A DNA stretch of 45,736 nt from an uncultured Dysosmobacter sp. (GCA_934590165.1 CAKTOO010000024.1:1-45736); one strand, 5' to 3'; positions 32,158 through 40,690 are shown, counted from the first letter of the stretch. Numbers and translations are program-made. Notes: generated by a model from the sequence alone, not told the origin.

Positions 32158-33618
32158 ATGGAATTTTTGTCTAACAAGCCTCTGTATATCACGGATACCA
32201 TTCTCCGTGACGCCCACCAGTCCCAGGCGGCCACCCGGATGCGGGTGGAGGATATGCTCCCCGCCTGCGAGGTACTGGACTCCATCGGCTACTGGTCTTT
32301 GGAGTGCTGGGGCGGCGCCACCTTCGACGCCTGTATGCGCTTCCTCAATGAAGACCCCTGGGAGCGCCTGCGCAAGCTCCGCAAGGCCCTGCCCCACACG
32401 AAGCTCCAGATGCTGTTCCGGGGCCAGAACATCCTGGGCTACAAGCACTACGCCGATGACGTGGTGGACGCCTTCTGCCGCAAGTCCATCGAAAACGGCA
32501 TTGATATCATCCGTATTTTCGACGCCTTGAACGATGTCCGTAACCTGGAGCAGGCCATCAAGTCCACCAAGAAATACGGCGGTATGGTGGAGGCCGCTAT
32601 GAGCTACACCATCTCCCCCATTCATAACGAGGAGTACTTTGTGAAGCTGGCCAAGGAGCTGGAGCAGATGGGCGCTGACGTCATCTGCGTCAAGGACATG
32701 GCAAACCTCCTGCTGCCCATGGACGCCTATTCCCTGGTGAAGCGTCTGAAGGAGACGGTCTCCGTCCCCATTCACCTGCACACCCACAACACCACTGGCA
32801 CCGGCGACATGGTGTACCTGATGGCCGCCATGGCCGGTGTGGACATTGTGGACACTGCCCTCTCTCCCCTTGCCAACGGCACCTCCCAGCCCGCCACGGA
32901 GTCCCTGGTGTCCACGCTCCAGGGCTCCGCCCGGGACACTGGATTGGACCTGAACAAGATGAGCGAGGCCGCCGCCTATTTCCGAAAAGTGGCCCAGAAG
33001 CTGAAGGACCAGGGAAGCCTGGACCCCAAGGTTTTGAATGTGGACACCAACACCCTTTTGTACCAGGTACCCGGCGGTATGCTTTCCAACCTCATCTCCC
33101 AGCTGAAGCAGGCTGGGAAAGAGGACAAATACTACGACGTGCTGGCGGAGATTCCCCGTGTCCGGGCGGACTACGGCTACCCCCCGCTGGTGACGCCCTC
33201 CAGCCAGATCGTGGGCACCCAGTCGGTGATGAACGTCATCATGGGAGAGCGGTACAAGACCTTCACCAAGGAGTCCAAGGCCATGCTGCGGGGTGAATAC
33301 GGCCAGCTGCCCGGCAAGGTCAATGAAGAAGTTCGGGCCAAGGCCGGCATCAAACCGGAGGATGTCATCACCTGCCGTCCAGCAGACCTGCTGGAGCCGG
33401 AGGTGGAAAAGTACCGGGAGGAGTTCAAGGATATTGCCAAGACCGATGAGGATGTCCTCTCCCTTGCCCTGTTCCCCCAGGTGGCGCCCAAATTCCTGGC
33501 CTGGCGGGACGGCCCTCATGACGAGCCCGCTCCCGAATCCAAGCCCGCCGAAGCCCCAAAAGCAGCTCCTGCCGACCCCAACGCGGTCCGGGAGCTGTAC
33601 GTGGAGTACAAGGGATAA
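32158..33618 (+). CDS. carboxyltransferase subunit (OadA/pyruvate carboxylase B-like)
   Basis: The protein has 486 residues. The HMGL-like barrel begins ITDTILRDAHQS (metal and substrate site), with the WGGATFD, FRGQNILGY and HLHTHNTTGTGDM segments, the last with the metal histidines. The PYC_OADA domain follows to about 450. An Ala/Pro-rich tail (about 455-475) resembles the linker that carries biotin in longer OadA proteins, but there is no biotinyl domain here, consistent with the separate carrier at 30348. Oxaloacetate is the most likely substrate; methylmalonyl-CoA is unlikely for this fold. AAGGGAGG lies upstream. Confidence 0.93.
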   Translation: MEFLSNKPLYITDTILRDAHQSQAATRMRVEDMLPACEVLDSIGYWSLECWGGATFDACMRFLNEDPWERLRKLRKALPHTKLQMLFRGQNILGYKHYADDVVDAFCRKSIENGIDIIRIFDALNDVRNLEQAIKSTKKYGGMVEAAMSYTISPIHNEEYFVKLAKELEQMGADVICVKDMANLLLPMDAYSLVKRLKETVSVPIHLHTHNTTGTGDMVYLMAAMAGVDIVDTALSPLANGTSQPATESLVSTLQGSARDTGLDLNKMSEAAAYFRKVAQKLKDQGSLDPKVLNVDTNTLLYQVPGGMLSNLISQLKQAGKEDKYYDVLAEIPRVRADYGYPPLVTPSSQIVGTQSVMNVIMGERYKTFTKESKAMLRGEYGQLPGKVNEEVRAKAGIKPEDVITCRPADLLEPEVEKYREEFKDIAKTDEDVLSLALFPQVAPKFLAWRDGPHDEPAPESKPAEAPKAAPADPNAVRELYVEYKG

Positions 33619-33640
33619 TCCGCACTTCCCTCCGCGAAAA

Positions 33641-33676
33641 AGCCACGCCCTCTTGAATGTACAAGAGGGCGTGGCT
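33641..33676. terminator. bidirectional terminator
   Basis: A 15-bp perfect stem (AGCCACGCCCTCTTG and its complement) with a 6-base loop. The T run is on the minus strand, so it serves mainly the phage-type genes that end at 33710, and may also end the decarboxylase transcript. Confidence 0.75.
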
Positions 33677-33709
33677 TGTCATTTGCTTCGCGCCGTTTTC
33701 TCTCCCGGG

Positions 33710-33877
33710 TCAGCTCTCCAGTCCAAGCAGGGCCTTCGTTGCTCTCAATTCCTCCTCCAGGGCGGCGATGCGCTCTTCAGGCGTCGGCTCCAGGCTAAGC
33801 TGTCCCGCCGTACGCTCCCAGGCAGCGACCTCCTCAGGCGTGGCGTCACGGTAGACGCCGCAATCATAAACTCGCAT
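33710..33877 (-). CDS. small coiled-coil protein next to the tail fibre gene
   Basis: The protein has 55 residues (ATG at 33877, GGAGGG six bases upstream). It begins MRVYDCGVYRDATPEE and ends with a heptad-like segment IAALEEELRATKALL (about 38-52), so it is probably a short coiled coil. Such small proteins commonly follow phage tail fibre or baseplate genes and may be chaperones or accessory tail parts. It starts one base after the end of the tail fibre gene on the same strand, so it is co-translated. No function is claimed. Confidence 0.7.
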   Translation of the reverse strand: MRVYDCGVYRDATPEEVAAWERTAGQLSLEPTPEERIAALEEELRATKALLGLES

Positions 33878-33878
33878 G

Positions 33879-35186
33879 TCATACCCTCCCGTATACTTTC
33901 AGGACCGTTCCGGCTGCGAAAGGTTGTGAGTGGCCACGAACTGTTCCAACTGTAAATGGCCCGCTAGTTAATTTTTCTGTAGATGAACCGTGAAACTCGC
34001 TACAAACGCTAGAACCCGAATACGCATAGTACACGCCATGAAAAAACGGATAATCTCCATTCTGGCCGACCCGGATAATATGCCAGACGAAAAGGCCCTG
34101 CTCACCGGCTATCGGCATGGCATCTTTGAGAGAAGCCGTAGGATTTGTGCCAACGCCATAAAGCAGATACGACCTTGATGTCGTATCTCCGGCGCATATA
34201 GGATAGCACGCCACAAGAAACTCACTGTAGGCTGTATCCAGCGGAAACGTGATACGTTGTACATCCTCCGCCAAATTGACCTCAAACAACAGCGGCATCC
34301 CCGCATTGCCCCCCGGCGCCGTCCATAGACCGCCAGCATCGTCAACACCGACTTCCTGGGTCATGGTGTCGGTCTTGGCTGCCGGCGCCACGCCGCCCAG
34401 ATGAGCGGGCTCAGCCACCGGCAGCACATAGGCGTCAGGGATCTCCTTTGCAAGCTTTTCCGCAAACTCCCCCTCCGTACCAGTATATCCGCCGTCCCGG
34501 GCATATTGATAGGCGCTTTTCCCGTCCGCTCCGGCGGGACCGGGTGCGCCTTCAGCGCCTGGCTGCCCATTCCTTCCGTTCAAAACCGCGGCGCTCCTGG
34601 TACCATCCCGGTCGGTGACATCAATGCGCACGCCTTCTTCTGTCTCTGTCAGGCTCACTGTTGGGCTAAAGCCTGCCGGGCCGGGTGGACCCACGGAAAC
34701 ATCCGGCAGGGCCAGCTGGCTTTCCACATACTCGCCACGGCCCTCGTCCCACACCAGCCAGCAGCCGCCGCTGCCGGGGACGGGCGGGTGTCCGTACAGC
34801 TCCAGAATCCGCGCCTCCGCCTGGGCAAACTCCGTGGGCACCTCCGGCCAGGTCCCCAGGCCCGTCAGGCTCTGAGGCACATAGACACTGATAATGTTGG
34901 TGTGCCGCTTCGTGGCAGTATCGGCTGCCAGTGTGCCCCGCAGCTGCAAATAATAATTCCCCGCCTGGGAGAGGTTGTCTGCTGTCAAAACGGTGCCCAC
35001 GCCCTTCTGCGTGGGTGTCAGCAGGATGGTGTCGGCATTGTCCCTGCACTGCACCAGCAGCTGCCAAGTATATCCCTCCGGCAGGTCGCCCTCCACATCG
35101 ATACGCCGGGAACCGTCATCATACTGCTGGGCAAGCGGCTCCGTTTCCGAAAGCATCCGAATCGTCCAGTTATCAAAAAGAATCAA
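33879..35186 (-). CDS. phage tail fibre-like protein with BppU and collagen-like parts
   Basis: The protein has 435 residues from a TTG at 35186 with AAGGGAGGG at proper distance. Residues about 1-115 resemble BppU-like baseplate proteins. Two collagen-like stretches (GPPGPAG and GAEGAPGPAGADG) precede KSAYQYARDGGYTG, a repeat common in Firmicute phage tail proteins, and a C-terminal globular domain (about 290-435) that should bind a cell surface. There are no other tail, head or lysis genes within the window, so it is an orphan of a phage or tail-like particle. The divergent repressor/ImmA pair at 35492 is the likely partner remnant. Confidence 0.85.
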   Translation of the reverse strand: MILFDNWTIRMLSETEPLAQQYDDGSRRIDVEGDLPEGYTWQLLVQCRDNADTILLTPTQKGVGTVLTADNLSQAGNYYLQLRGTLAADTATKRHTNIISVYVPQSLTGLGTWPEVPTEFAQAEARILELYGHPPVPGSGGCWLVWDEGRGEYVESQLALPDVSVGPPGPAGFSPTVSLTETEEGVRIDVTDRDGTRSAAVLNGRNGQPGAEGAPGPAGADGKSAYQYARDGGYTGTEGEFAEKLAKEIPDAYVLPVAEPAHLGGVAPAAKTDTMTQEVGVDDAGGLWTAPGGNAGMPLLFEVNLAEDVQRITFPLDTAYSEFLVACYPICAGDTTSRSYLLYGVGTNPTASLKDAMPIAGEQGLFVWHIIRVGQNGDYPFFHGVYYAYSGSSVCSEFHGSSTEKLTSGPFTVGTVRGHSQPFAAGTVLKVYGRV

Positions 35187-35402
35187 TGTATCCCTCCCTT
35201 TTGTACTTCCCTCCGTACCCGGCCCTCCGCCGGGTCAGAAAGGCATCCTATCCTCTGCTTCTCTTTCGCATCCCCTAGCTTGAATCCATACTCTTTCGCC
35301 GCGCTTCTCCGTATCTCACCGCTGCCCTCCTCTCTTGATTTTGGAAATCGCATATGCTATGCTTGCTATGTGCTTTCCTGATATATTTAGTTTAATTCTG
35401 AT
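35187..35402. other. intergenic region before the repressor, no gene seen
   Basis: Rich in CT and short pyrimidine runs. I see no gene. A GAGGAGGG on the minus strand at about 35325 precedes only a 14-codon frame. Confidence 0.4.
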
Positions 35403-35473
35403 TTTTACGTTTGTCAATCGTAAAATTTGGAATTTCTCTCTTTTGTGCAAGTTGTATAATTCTTGTTTTTACG
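35403..35473. promoter_or_regulatory. probable repressor operators and promoter
   Basis: TTTTACG (35403-35409) and its inverse CGTAAAA (35419-35425) are 9 bases apart, and a third TTTTACG lies at 35467-35473. TATAAT is at 35455-35460, with a weak -35 TTTCTC, so two of the sites bracket the promoter of the repressor gene. That is the layout of an autoregulated phage-type repressor. Confidence 0.6.
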
Positions 35474-35491
35474 TTTTTGGAGGTGATCCCG

Positions 35492-35905
35492 ATGGATACT
35501 GTCGACCGGATCTTTGACTTGGTGGACCAGCAGTATAAGGAGCAGAGGGACTTTGCCCGCGCCATCGGCGTAACACCGTCCATCGTCAGCGAGTGGCGGC
35601 GGAGAAAATCCGCCTCCTTCCACAAGCGCCTTCCCCAGATCGCCGCGACACTTGGCACCACCGCGGAATACCTGCTCACCGGGCAGGAGCCTGTCCCCGC
35701 ATCAGAAGCACCGGAGCATACCGCATCCCCGGAGACCCCTGGCCGCCCTGCACTGGCACCGGAGGACCGGGAGCTTTTGCAGCTGATCCATGATAAGCCG
35801 GGGCTTCGGATCATGTTTGACGCTTCCAAAAAAGCCACCAACGAAGATATTTTAAAGGCTGTAGAGATCATCAAAGCCTTTTATGGCATCAAGGAGGACG
35901 ATTGA
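35492..35905 (+). CDS. phage-type XRE repressor
   Basis: The protein has 137 residues from the ATG at 35492 (GGAGGTGATCC upstream). The N-terminal helix-turn-helix covers about 5-62 (DFARAIGVTPSIVSEWRRRK, then TAEYLLTG), followed by a linker rich in Pro, Ala and Glu and a C-terminal helical part. It resembles cI/ImmR-type repressors that bind operators such as the TTTTACG sites. The stop at 35903 is immediately followed by the ImmA-like start, an arrangement of immunity modules of mobile elements. Confidence 0.85.
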   Translation: MDTVDRIFDLVDQQYKEQRDFARAIGVTPSIVSEWRRRKSASFHKRLPQIAATLGTTAEYLLTGQEPVPASEAPEHTASPETPGRPALAPEDRELLQLIHDKPGLRIMFDASKKATNEDILKAVEIIKAFYGIKEDD

Positions 35906-35906
35906 T

Positions 35907-36278
35907 GTGCCTCTGACGCCTCTCGGCAACGCGTACCGCCTGCGCACCATCAGCTTTCCACCGTCCATCCTGGCCGCCTGCGTCATGCTGGAGGATGGGA
36001 GCTATGATGTTTTTGTCAACGACTGCCTGTCTCTGGAGCTGGCCAGAAAGGCCTTGGAGCATGAGACCCGCCACATCGACGGCGGCCATTTGACCAATGA
36101 CATCCTGACCGTTCACGATTTGGAGCGGGCCGCCGACGGCCTGCCGCCGGAGCAGCTGCCAGATGTGTTTTTGGACCATCCCCCTGGCACGCTTCCCTGT
36201 TTTTCCAGCTTGGAGGCCTTTTACAGCTATATGCTGTCCGCTGGTGAGCAAAAAAAGCACGATCGAGGCTCCATCTAA
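35907..36278 (+). CDS. ImmA/IrrE-like metallopeptidase
   Basis: The protein has 123 residues from a GTG at 35907, spaced from AAGGAGG within the repressor end. The zinc motif is HETRH at residues 52-56 in a helix, with Asp58 nearby, as in ImmA-type proteases that cleave the partner repressor when induced. The N-terminal part is shorter than usual. With the repressor it forms a two-gene switch, probably left from a mobile element. The target is inferred from position only. Confidence 0.75.
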   Translation: MPLTPLGNAYRLRTISFPPSILAACVMLEDGSYDVFVNDCLSLELARKALEHETRHIDGGHLTNDILTVHDLERAADGLPPEQLPDVFLDHPPGTLPCFSSLEAFYSYMLSAGEQKKHDRGSI

Positions 36279-36387
36279 TGGCAACGGTCCAAGATGTCTA
36301 TGGCCCCGGCGTTCCGGCTTCGGGCGGAATCGGTAATCCGCATGAAGTCTCTGTCTCACTCTAGGTGATCTCTTGCAAAAAACTAAC

Positions 36388-36419
36388 AGGAGCACACCGG
36401 CTTTTGCCGGTGTGCTCCT
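36388..36419. terminator. bidirectional terminator
   Basis: A 14-bp perfect stem AGGAGCACACCGGC / GCCGGTGTGCTCCT around TTTT. A T run follows on both strands, so it ends the ImmA-like transcript and the convergent aminotransferase transcript. Confidence 0.8.
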
Positions 36420-36446
36420 GTTTTCTTTCAATCGTTTTCGTGCCGT

Positions 36447-37631
36447 TTACGCCTGGGTCTCGATCAGTTCCTTGAACACCGGCAGACTGCGCTGAATCAT
36501 ATCATAGGAAACGCAGGTGCAGATGCGGAAAAACTCGGGACAGCCAAAGTCATCGCCGGGAACCAGCAGGAGGTTTTTCTCCTTGGCCCGCTGGGAAAAG
36601 GCCCGGGAATCACCGCCCGGTGCCTTGACGAACATATAGAAGGCACCCTGGGGCTTGGGGCAATGGTAGCCGTAGGAGGTCAGGGCGTCATACAGCAGGT
36701 TCCGGTTGCGGTCATAGGCCTCCAGGTCCGGCCGCAGGTCCGTGCAGGCGGCCACCACCCGCTGCTGCAAGGAGGGCGCGCACACATGGCCCAGAACCCG
36801 GGCGGCGCCCGCCACGGCGGCAAACACCTGCTGGCTGTCCTCCACCTGGTCGGGCACGCACACATAACCAATGCGCTCACCGGGCAGGGACAGGGACTTG
36901 GAATAGGAATAGCAGACGATGGTGTTGGCATAAATCGTGGGGATAAAGGGCACCTCCACGCCGTCGTACACCAGCTCCCGGTAAGGCTCGTCAGCGATAA
37001 TGTAAATGGGATGGCCGTACTCTGCGCCCTTCCTGGTCAGCAGGGCCCCCACCTTTTCCAGTGTTTCCCGGGTGTACACCATACCAGAGGGGTTATTGGG
37101 AGAGTTGACAATGATGGCTTGGGTGTGGGGCGTCAGCTGCGCCTCCAAAGCCTCCAGAGAGATTTGGAAGGTCTCTGTATCCGCCGGGACCATGCGGAAC
37201 GTGGCGCCGCAGCCCTCCACGAAGGGGCGGTATTCCGGGAAGAAGGGCGCGATGGCCAGGATCTCGGCGTCCTCCACCGTCAGCGCCCGGATCACGGACA
37301 GCAGGGCGGGAGCCGCGCCGCAGGTGAAGAAAATGTTCTCTCCCCGGATAGCCGTGCCAAAGCGGCGGTTCAGGTCCTCCGCCACGGCCTTTCGGGCCTC
37401 CATGCCGCCGGTGGCCGGCGTGTAGCTGTGGACTGCCAGACTGTCCATGTCCCGGACGATGGAGATAAAGGTCTCATTCACCTTGGCGGGAGCGGGGATG
37501 GAGGGATTGCCCAGGGAATAGTCATACACATTTTCGCTGCCCACCACAGCCGCCTGCCGCAGGCCATATTCAAACAGCTCCCGGATGCAGGAGCGGGCGG
37601 TCCCCAATTCCAAACATTTTTCAGATACCAT
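36447..37631 (-). CDS. class I/II pyridoxal-phosphate aminotransferase
   Basis: The protein has 394 residues from the ATG at 37631 (AAAGGAC upstream, weak). The PLP Lys lies in YSYSKSLSLPGERIGY; the NSPNNPSG and IADEPYRELVYDG segments are those of the aspartate aminotransferase I gamma subgroup. The substrate is not clear; alpha-amino acid to 2-oxo acid transfer is expected. It is divergent from the heme-binding-like gene at 37856 and ends at a shared terminator. No regulator or pathway partner is next to it, so no pathway can be assigned. Confidence 0.9.
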   Translation of the reverse strand: MVSEKCLELGTARSCIRELFEYGLRQAAVVGSENVYDYSLGNPSIPAPAKVNETFISIVRDMDSLAVHSYTPATGGMEARKAVAEDLNRRFGTAIRGENIFFTCGAAPALLSVIRALTVEDAEILAIAPFFPEYRPFVEGCGATFRMVPADTETFQISLEALEAQLTPHTQAIIVNSPNNPSGMVYTRETLEKVGALLTRKGAEYGHPIYIIADEPYRELVYDGVEVPFIPTIYANTIVCYSYSKSLSLPGERIGYVCVPDQVEDSQQVFAAVAGAARVLGHVCAPSLQQRVVAACTDLRPDLEAYDRNRNLLYDALTSYGYHCPKPQGAFYMFVKAPGGDSRAFSQRAKEKNLLLVPGDDFGCPEFFRICTCVSYDMIQRSLPVFKELIETQA

Positions 37632-37855
37632 AGTTCTTCTGTCCTTTCTCGTGTGTCCGCGGGGGTGCACATTGGTATTTACTGTTTAATTTTACACGCT
37701 GTTGCGGCAAAGTGGAAGTAGAAAATCAAAATAATTTTTATCAGCTCCGCTGATGCCGGCTGTGGAAATTCTCCACAGCCTGTGCTATGCTGTTTCCAGA
37801 GACCGTCAACACACAAGCGGTCAGGCGCCCCCTGGACCGGAAAGGAGTTTTGTCC

Positions 37856-38320
37856 ATGTATACCCCCGCGTTTTTGGAGACCCTACAGCAGCTGGAGGAA
37901 ACGCTCCAGTTCCCCGTCTTTGACCTGGAAGGCGCCTATGCCCTGGGCACCCGCCTGCGGGAAGCCGGCACCCAAGAGCCGGAGCCCATCGCTGTGCGCA
38001 TTGTGCTGGATGACCTCATCGTCTATCAGAGCTTCCTTCCCGGCACCGGAAAGGACAATAACTGGTGGATGGATAAGAAATACGCCACGGTCAAGCGGAC
38101 CCACCACTCCTCCCTGCGGGCTGCCGCGGAACGGGAGCTGTCCGGCATCCAGGAGGACTGGCAGTCTGATGAGGAGCATTACGCCTTTTGCGGCGGCGGC
38201 TTCCCCATCGTGGTAAACGGAGAATTCCGGGGTGCTGCCATTGTGTCCGGCCTTCCCCATCTGGATGACCACCGCTGCCTGACGGAGACTATTGCCGCCT
38301 ATTTGGGCAAAAGCATCTGA
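37856..38320 (+). CDS. UPF0303/heme-degrading-domain-like protein
   Basis: The protein has 154 residues from the ATG at 37856, with AAAGGAG upstream; a longer frame from 37787 lacks a site. It belongs to the DUF336/UPF0303 (GlcG/HbpS-like) fold: the central FLPGTGKDNNWWMDKK and the GGGFPIVVNGEFRGAAIVSGLPH segments are typical. Members bind heme or act as cofactor-binding proteins of unclear function. Single gene with its own terminator at 38337. A TG-TATGCT extended -10-like box lies near 37779-37786. Confidence 0.85.
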   Translation: MYTPAFLETLQQLEETLQFPVFDLEGAYALGTRLREAGTQEPEPIAVRIVLDDLIVYQSFLPGTGKDNNWWMDKKYATVKRTHHSSLRAAAERELSGIQEDWQSDEEHYAFCGGGFPIVVNGEFRGAAIVSGLPHLDDHRCLTETIAAYLGKSI

Positions 38321-38336
38321 CTCCTCCTATATTGAC

Positions 38337-38378
38337 AAAGCACCGCCCCCTTGGGAGTTCCCAACGGAGCGGTGCTTT
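38337..38378. terminator. bidirectional terminator
   Basis: AAAGCACCGC pairs with GCGGTGCTTT, inner stem TTGGGA/CCCAA; followed by TTTATTT. Lies between the heme-binding-like gene and the convergent anti-sigma gene. Confidence 0.75.
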
Positions 38379-38380
38379 AT

Positions 38381-39247
38381 TTACATATCATACATGGAGT
38401 CCACGATCTTCCGCAGGTCCTCCCGGGGAAGCTCTCCGCCGATGCTGCACTCCGTGATATCGTCCAGCATCCAGGTCACTGATTCAAACCCTTCGTTGGA
38501 CAGGAAATAGTAGAGCGTCCCGTCCCGCTCGTAAACTTCCACCGGTGTGTCATCCTTTTCGTGGATGGAAACACCGCCGCTGCTGCCCGGGTGATCCCGG
38601 CAATAGCGGAATCGGATAAAGCTCTCTTCCCCCGGTATCGTGTAATACACATACATGGCGGAAAATCCCGCCATGTGCCGGACCTCCGCGCTTTCCAGCG
38701 CATAGCCCTCCGGCAGCCAGGCGGGGATCAAATGCCCCTCCAGGCCCAATTCTTCCACTGCGTCCTCAAGAGAATCATAGGAAATGGGTTCACTGCTTTC
38801 CGATAGGAGATTTTGCGGCGGATTCGCCGTTTCTGACTCCTTCTCCTCTACCGGCAGCAGGTCCGTCTGTCCAAACGTGAACCGCTCCGTGGTCCAGCGG
38901 GCAAACCTGGTCACCGGGTCGGAGCCTCCGGCCTGGACCGCCAGCAGCCCCACAGCCAGGGCCAATGCCGCGGCCAGAGACACTGTCCGCAGCCAAATCC
39001 GTTTCCGCTTTTTGACAGGATATTCCGCTTCTCCGCTGTACAGCGGCGCCTCTAAAGGCAGATAGCGGGTCTCAAACCGCTGCCATGCCGCCTCTGCTTC
39101 TCCCGACTTTTCCGGCTGGCGGCGGGACAGGCTTTCCAACACCCGCAAGGTCAGCGCCGGGTCCTCTCTGTCCAGCTCCAGTCGGAGCAGCTCTTCCAGA
39201 TCCTTGTCGGACATGGCCGCATCATCAAACGTCTCGTTTGCTTTCAT
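38381..39247 (-). CDS. DUF4367-type membrane protein, likely anti-sigma factor
   Basis: The protein has 288 residues. Residues 1-80 are cytoplasmic and acidic or helical; a basic stretch KKRKR precedes the single membrane segment at about 88-106; the rest is outside, ending in a DUF4367 region (about 165-285, with IPAWLPEGYALES). GAGGAGG precedes the ATG. It follows the ECF sigma gene by 51 bases on the same strand, the classic order of a sigma factor and its membrane anti-sigma. The outside DUF4367 domain may sense an envelope signal. Binding to the sigma factor is inferred from position. Confidence 0.82.
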   Translation of the reverse strand: MKANETFDDAAMSDKDLEELLRLELDREDPALTLRVLESLSRRQPEKSGEAEAAWQRFETRYLPLEAPLYSGEAEYPVKKRKRIWLRTVSLAAALALAVGLLAVQAGGSDPVTRFARWTTERFTFGQTDLLPVEEKESETANPPQNLLSESSEPISYDSLEDAVEELGLEGHLIPAWLPEGYALESAEVRHMAGFSAMYVYYTIPGEESFIRFRYCRDHPGSSGGVSIHEKDDTPVEVYERDGTLYYFLSNEGFESVTWMLDDITECSIGGELPREDLRKIVDSMYDM

Positions 39248-39298
39248 CCCACCACCTCCTCACTTCATTTATGTACACAGCTTTGAGATTCGGGACAT

Positions 39299-39790
39299 TC
39301 ACCCTCCCAGCTTCTCCCGCAGGCGCTGCTTGATGCGCTGAACGCGCTTGCGGCAGGCTTCCAGGGAAATACCCAGTTCCTCCGCCGCCTCCAGATAGCT
39401 GTACCGCTCCAGCACGATTCGTTTCAAAAGGCGGAAATCCTCCTCCGGCAACAAATCACCATACAGCAGGTCCACATTGGCGTCCTCCCAGCTCTCCTTC
39501 AACACGGTGTCATCGTACAAAACAGCGGCTCGCATAAAGGAATACAGGCTGCTGTGGCTGCGCTCCATATTGCGCAGAACATTTTTCAGCGTCTGCACCA
39601 GCCATCCCGCGGGGTTTCCGCAGGCGGTCAGCTGCTCCTGCTTGACGCAGGCGATGCAGAAGGCATCCTGTACCGCTTCCTCCGCCAGGCTCGGGTCCTG
39701 CAGCACGGACCGAGCATAGAGAAACAGTCTGTGATAATATTCCAGATACAATTTTTTCAGCAGTTCCCTCTGCTTTTCCTCCGTCTGCAT
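39299..39790 (-). CDS. ECF-type sigma factor
   Basis: The protein has 163 residues. Region 2 (about 12-85) contains LYARSVLQDPSLAEEAVQDAFCIA, and region 4 (about 110-160) contains LERYSYLEAAEELGISLEACRKRVQRIKQRL, the -35-reading helix-turn-helix. It directs RNA polymerase to its own regulon, held back by the next gene's product. The ribosome site is a G9 run six bases before the ATG, which is unusual. A TATAAT box lies at 39829-39834. Confidence 0.9.
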   Translation of the reverse strand: MQTEEKQRELLKKLYLEYYHRLFLYARSVLQDPSLAEEAVQDAFCIACVKQEQLTACGNPAGWLVQTLKNVLRNMERSHSSLYSFMRAAVLYDDTVLKESWEDANVDLLYGDLLPEEDFRLLKRIVLERYSYLEAAEELGISLEACRKRVQRIKQRLREKLGG

Positions 39791-39795
39791 GGACT

Positions 39796-39804
39796 CCCCC
39801 CCCC
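39796..39804 (-). promoter_or_regulatory. G9 tract serving as ribosome site of the ECF sigma gene
   Basis: Nine consecutive G on the minus strand cover the Shine-Dalgarno position of the sigma gene. Length change by slippage would alter ribosome-site spacing. Confidence 0.55.
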
Positions 39805-39998
39805 TTTACATAACATGGAAATATTAACATTATAACAAATATCCTGCGTTTTTCCACGAAATTCCCGTAATACTTTGGGAAAGTCCCGCTAAAAATCTTT
39901 TAAAAATTTCTACATGTCCACATGTCCTGTTTCTTTATGTTGTTTACATAAGCGTTTTTCCTTGCCAACAAAAGTGCCATTCCAGATGTCCGGTGCAT
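39805..39998. other. AT-rich region upstream of the sigma gene
   Basis: TATAAT is at 39829-39834 on the minus strand. No gene is seen. Confidence 0.5.
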
Positions 39999-40340
39999 AA
40001 AAAACGCCGCAAGCAATCTGACGCTTGCGGCGAGTTGGAAAGCGTGAACACTTCTGAGGTACAGGCCACCGTTCCGCATCCAAACCCGAACCGGAATCCA
40101 GCGAAGCGAATCCGGTTCGGAAACGAGGAGCAGCAGAATGAGCGCACGATGAGTTTTTGATGCGGAGCATAAAAAACTCGTCGCAAGCGATATGACGCTT
40201 GCGACGAGTTGGAAAGCGTGAACACTTTCGAGACGCCAGCTTTCAAGTCTATATCCAAAACCAACCGCGAATCCAGCGAAGCGAATCGCGGTTGGAAAGG
40301 AGGAGCAGCGGAATGAGTGCGCTCTGACTTTTGTAAAAAA
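39999..40340 (-). repeat. left T-P-T-P array: alternating terminators and 35-bp palindromes
   Basis: Reading leftwards after tRNA-Lys: terminator T1 (40335-40372), palindrome P1 (40261-40295), terminator T2 (40170-40210), palindrome P2 (40086-40120), terminator T3 (39999-40032). Period is about 170-175 bases. The P elements share an invariant core, ATTCGCTTCGCTGGAT, with arms CCAACCGCG and CCGAACCGGA that differ but pair. The T elements share most of the arm GTCGCAAGCG or GCCGCAAGC, a loop near TCATAT and a T6 run. The spacers share GCTGCTCCTC. Confidence 0.85.
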
Positions 40341-40372
40341 GTCGGAGCAAGCGATATGCAGCTTGCTCCGAC
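40335..40372 (-). terminator. terminator of the tRNA operon (T1)
   Basis: GTCGGAGCAAGC pairs with its complement around an eight-base loop and is followed by T6 on the minus strand. It lies one base beyond the tRNA-Lys CCA. Confidence 0.88.
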
Positions 40373-40373
40373 G

Positions 40374-40449
40374 TGGTGACCCGGCGGGGATTCGAACCCC
40401 GGACCCACTGCTTAAAAGGCAGTTGCTCTGCCGACTGAGCTACCGGGTC
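40374..40449 (-). tRNA. tRNA-Lys(TTT)
   Basis: The cloverleaf is complete with encoded CCA. The anticodon loop is CTTTTAA, the acceptor stem GACCCGG/CCGGGTC. Last of five tRNA genes in one minus-strand cluster. Confidence 0.95.
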
Positions 40450-40488
40450 ATGGTCTTATGCAGCGCCGCAATCACGGCGCGGATTGTT

Positions 40489-40563
40489 TGGCTGGGACGG
40501 CTGGACTCGAACCAGCGGATGAGGGAGTCAAAGTCCCTTGCCTTACCACTTGGCGACGCCCCA
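40489..40563 (-). tRNA. tRNA-Gln(TTG)
   Basis: The anticodon loop is CTTTGAC, the acceptor TGGGGCG/CGTCCCA with G-CCA encoded. Fourth gene of the cluster. Confidence 0.95.
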
Positions 40564-40576
40564 ATGTGGAAGGAAA

Positions 40577-40605
40577 TAGGGGACCGGGGTGACCCCGATC
40601 CCCTA
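40577..40605 (-). terminator. hairpin between tRNA-His and tRNA-Gln
   Basis: TAGGGGACCGGGG pairs with CCCCGATCCCCTA, 13 bp with one wobble. The T run is poor (TTTCCTT), so it may be a processing hairpin or partial terminator. Confidence 0.5.
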
Positions 40606-40612
40606 CTTTGTC

Positions 40613-40690
<78 letters not shown>

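Noticed and set aside
39999..40372. CRISPR-like array
   Set aside because: The repeats are palindromes and terminators with about 170-base period and no uniform short repeats with unique spacers; no cas genes are present.
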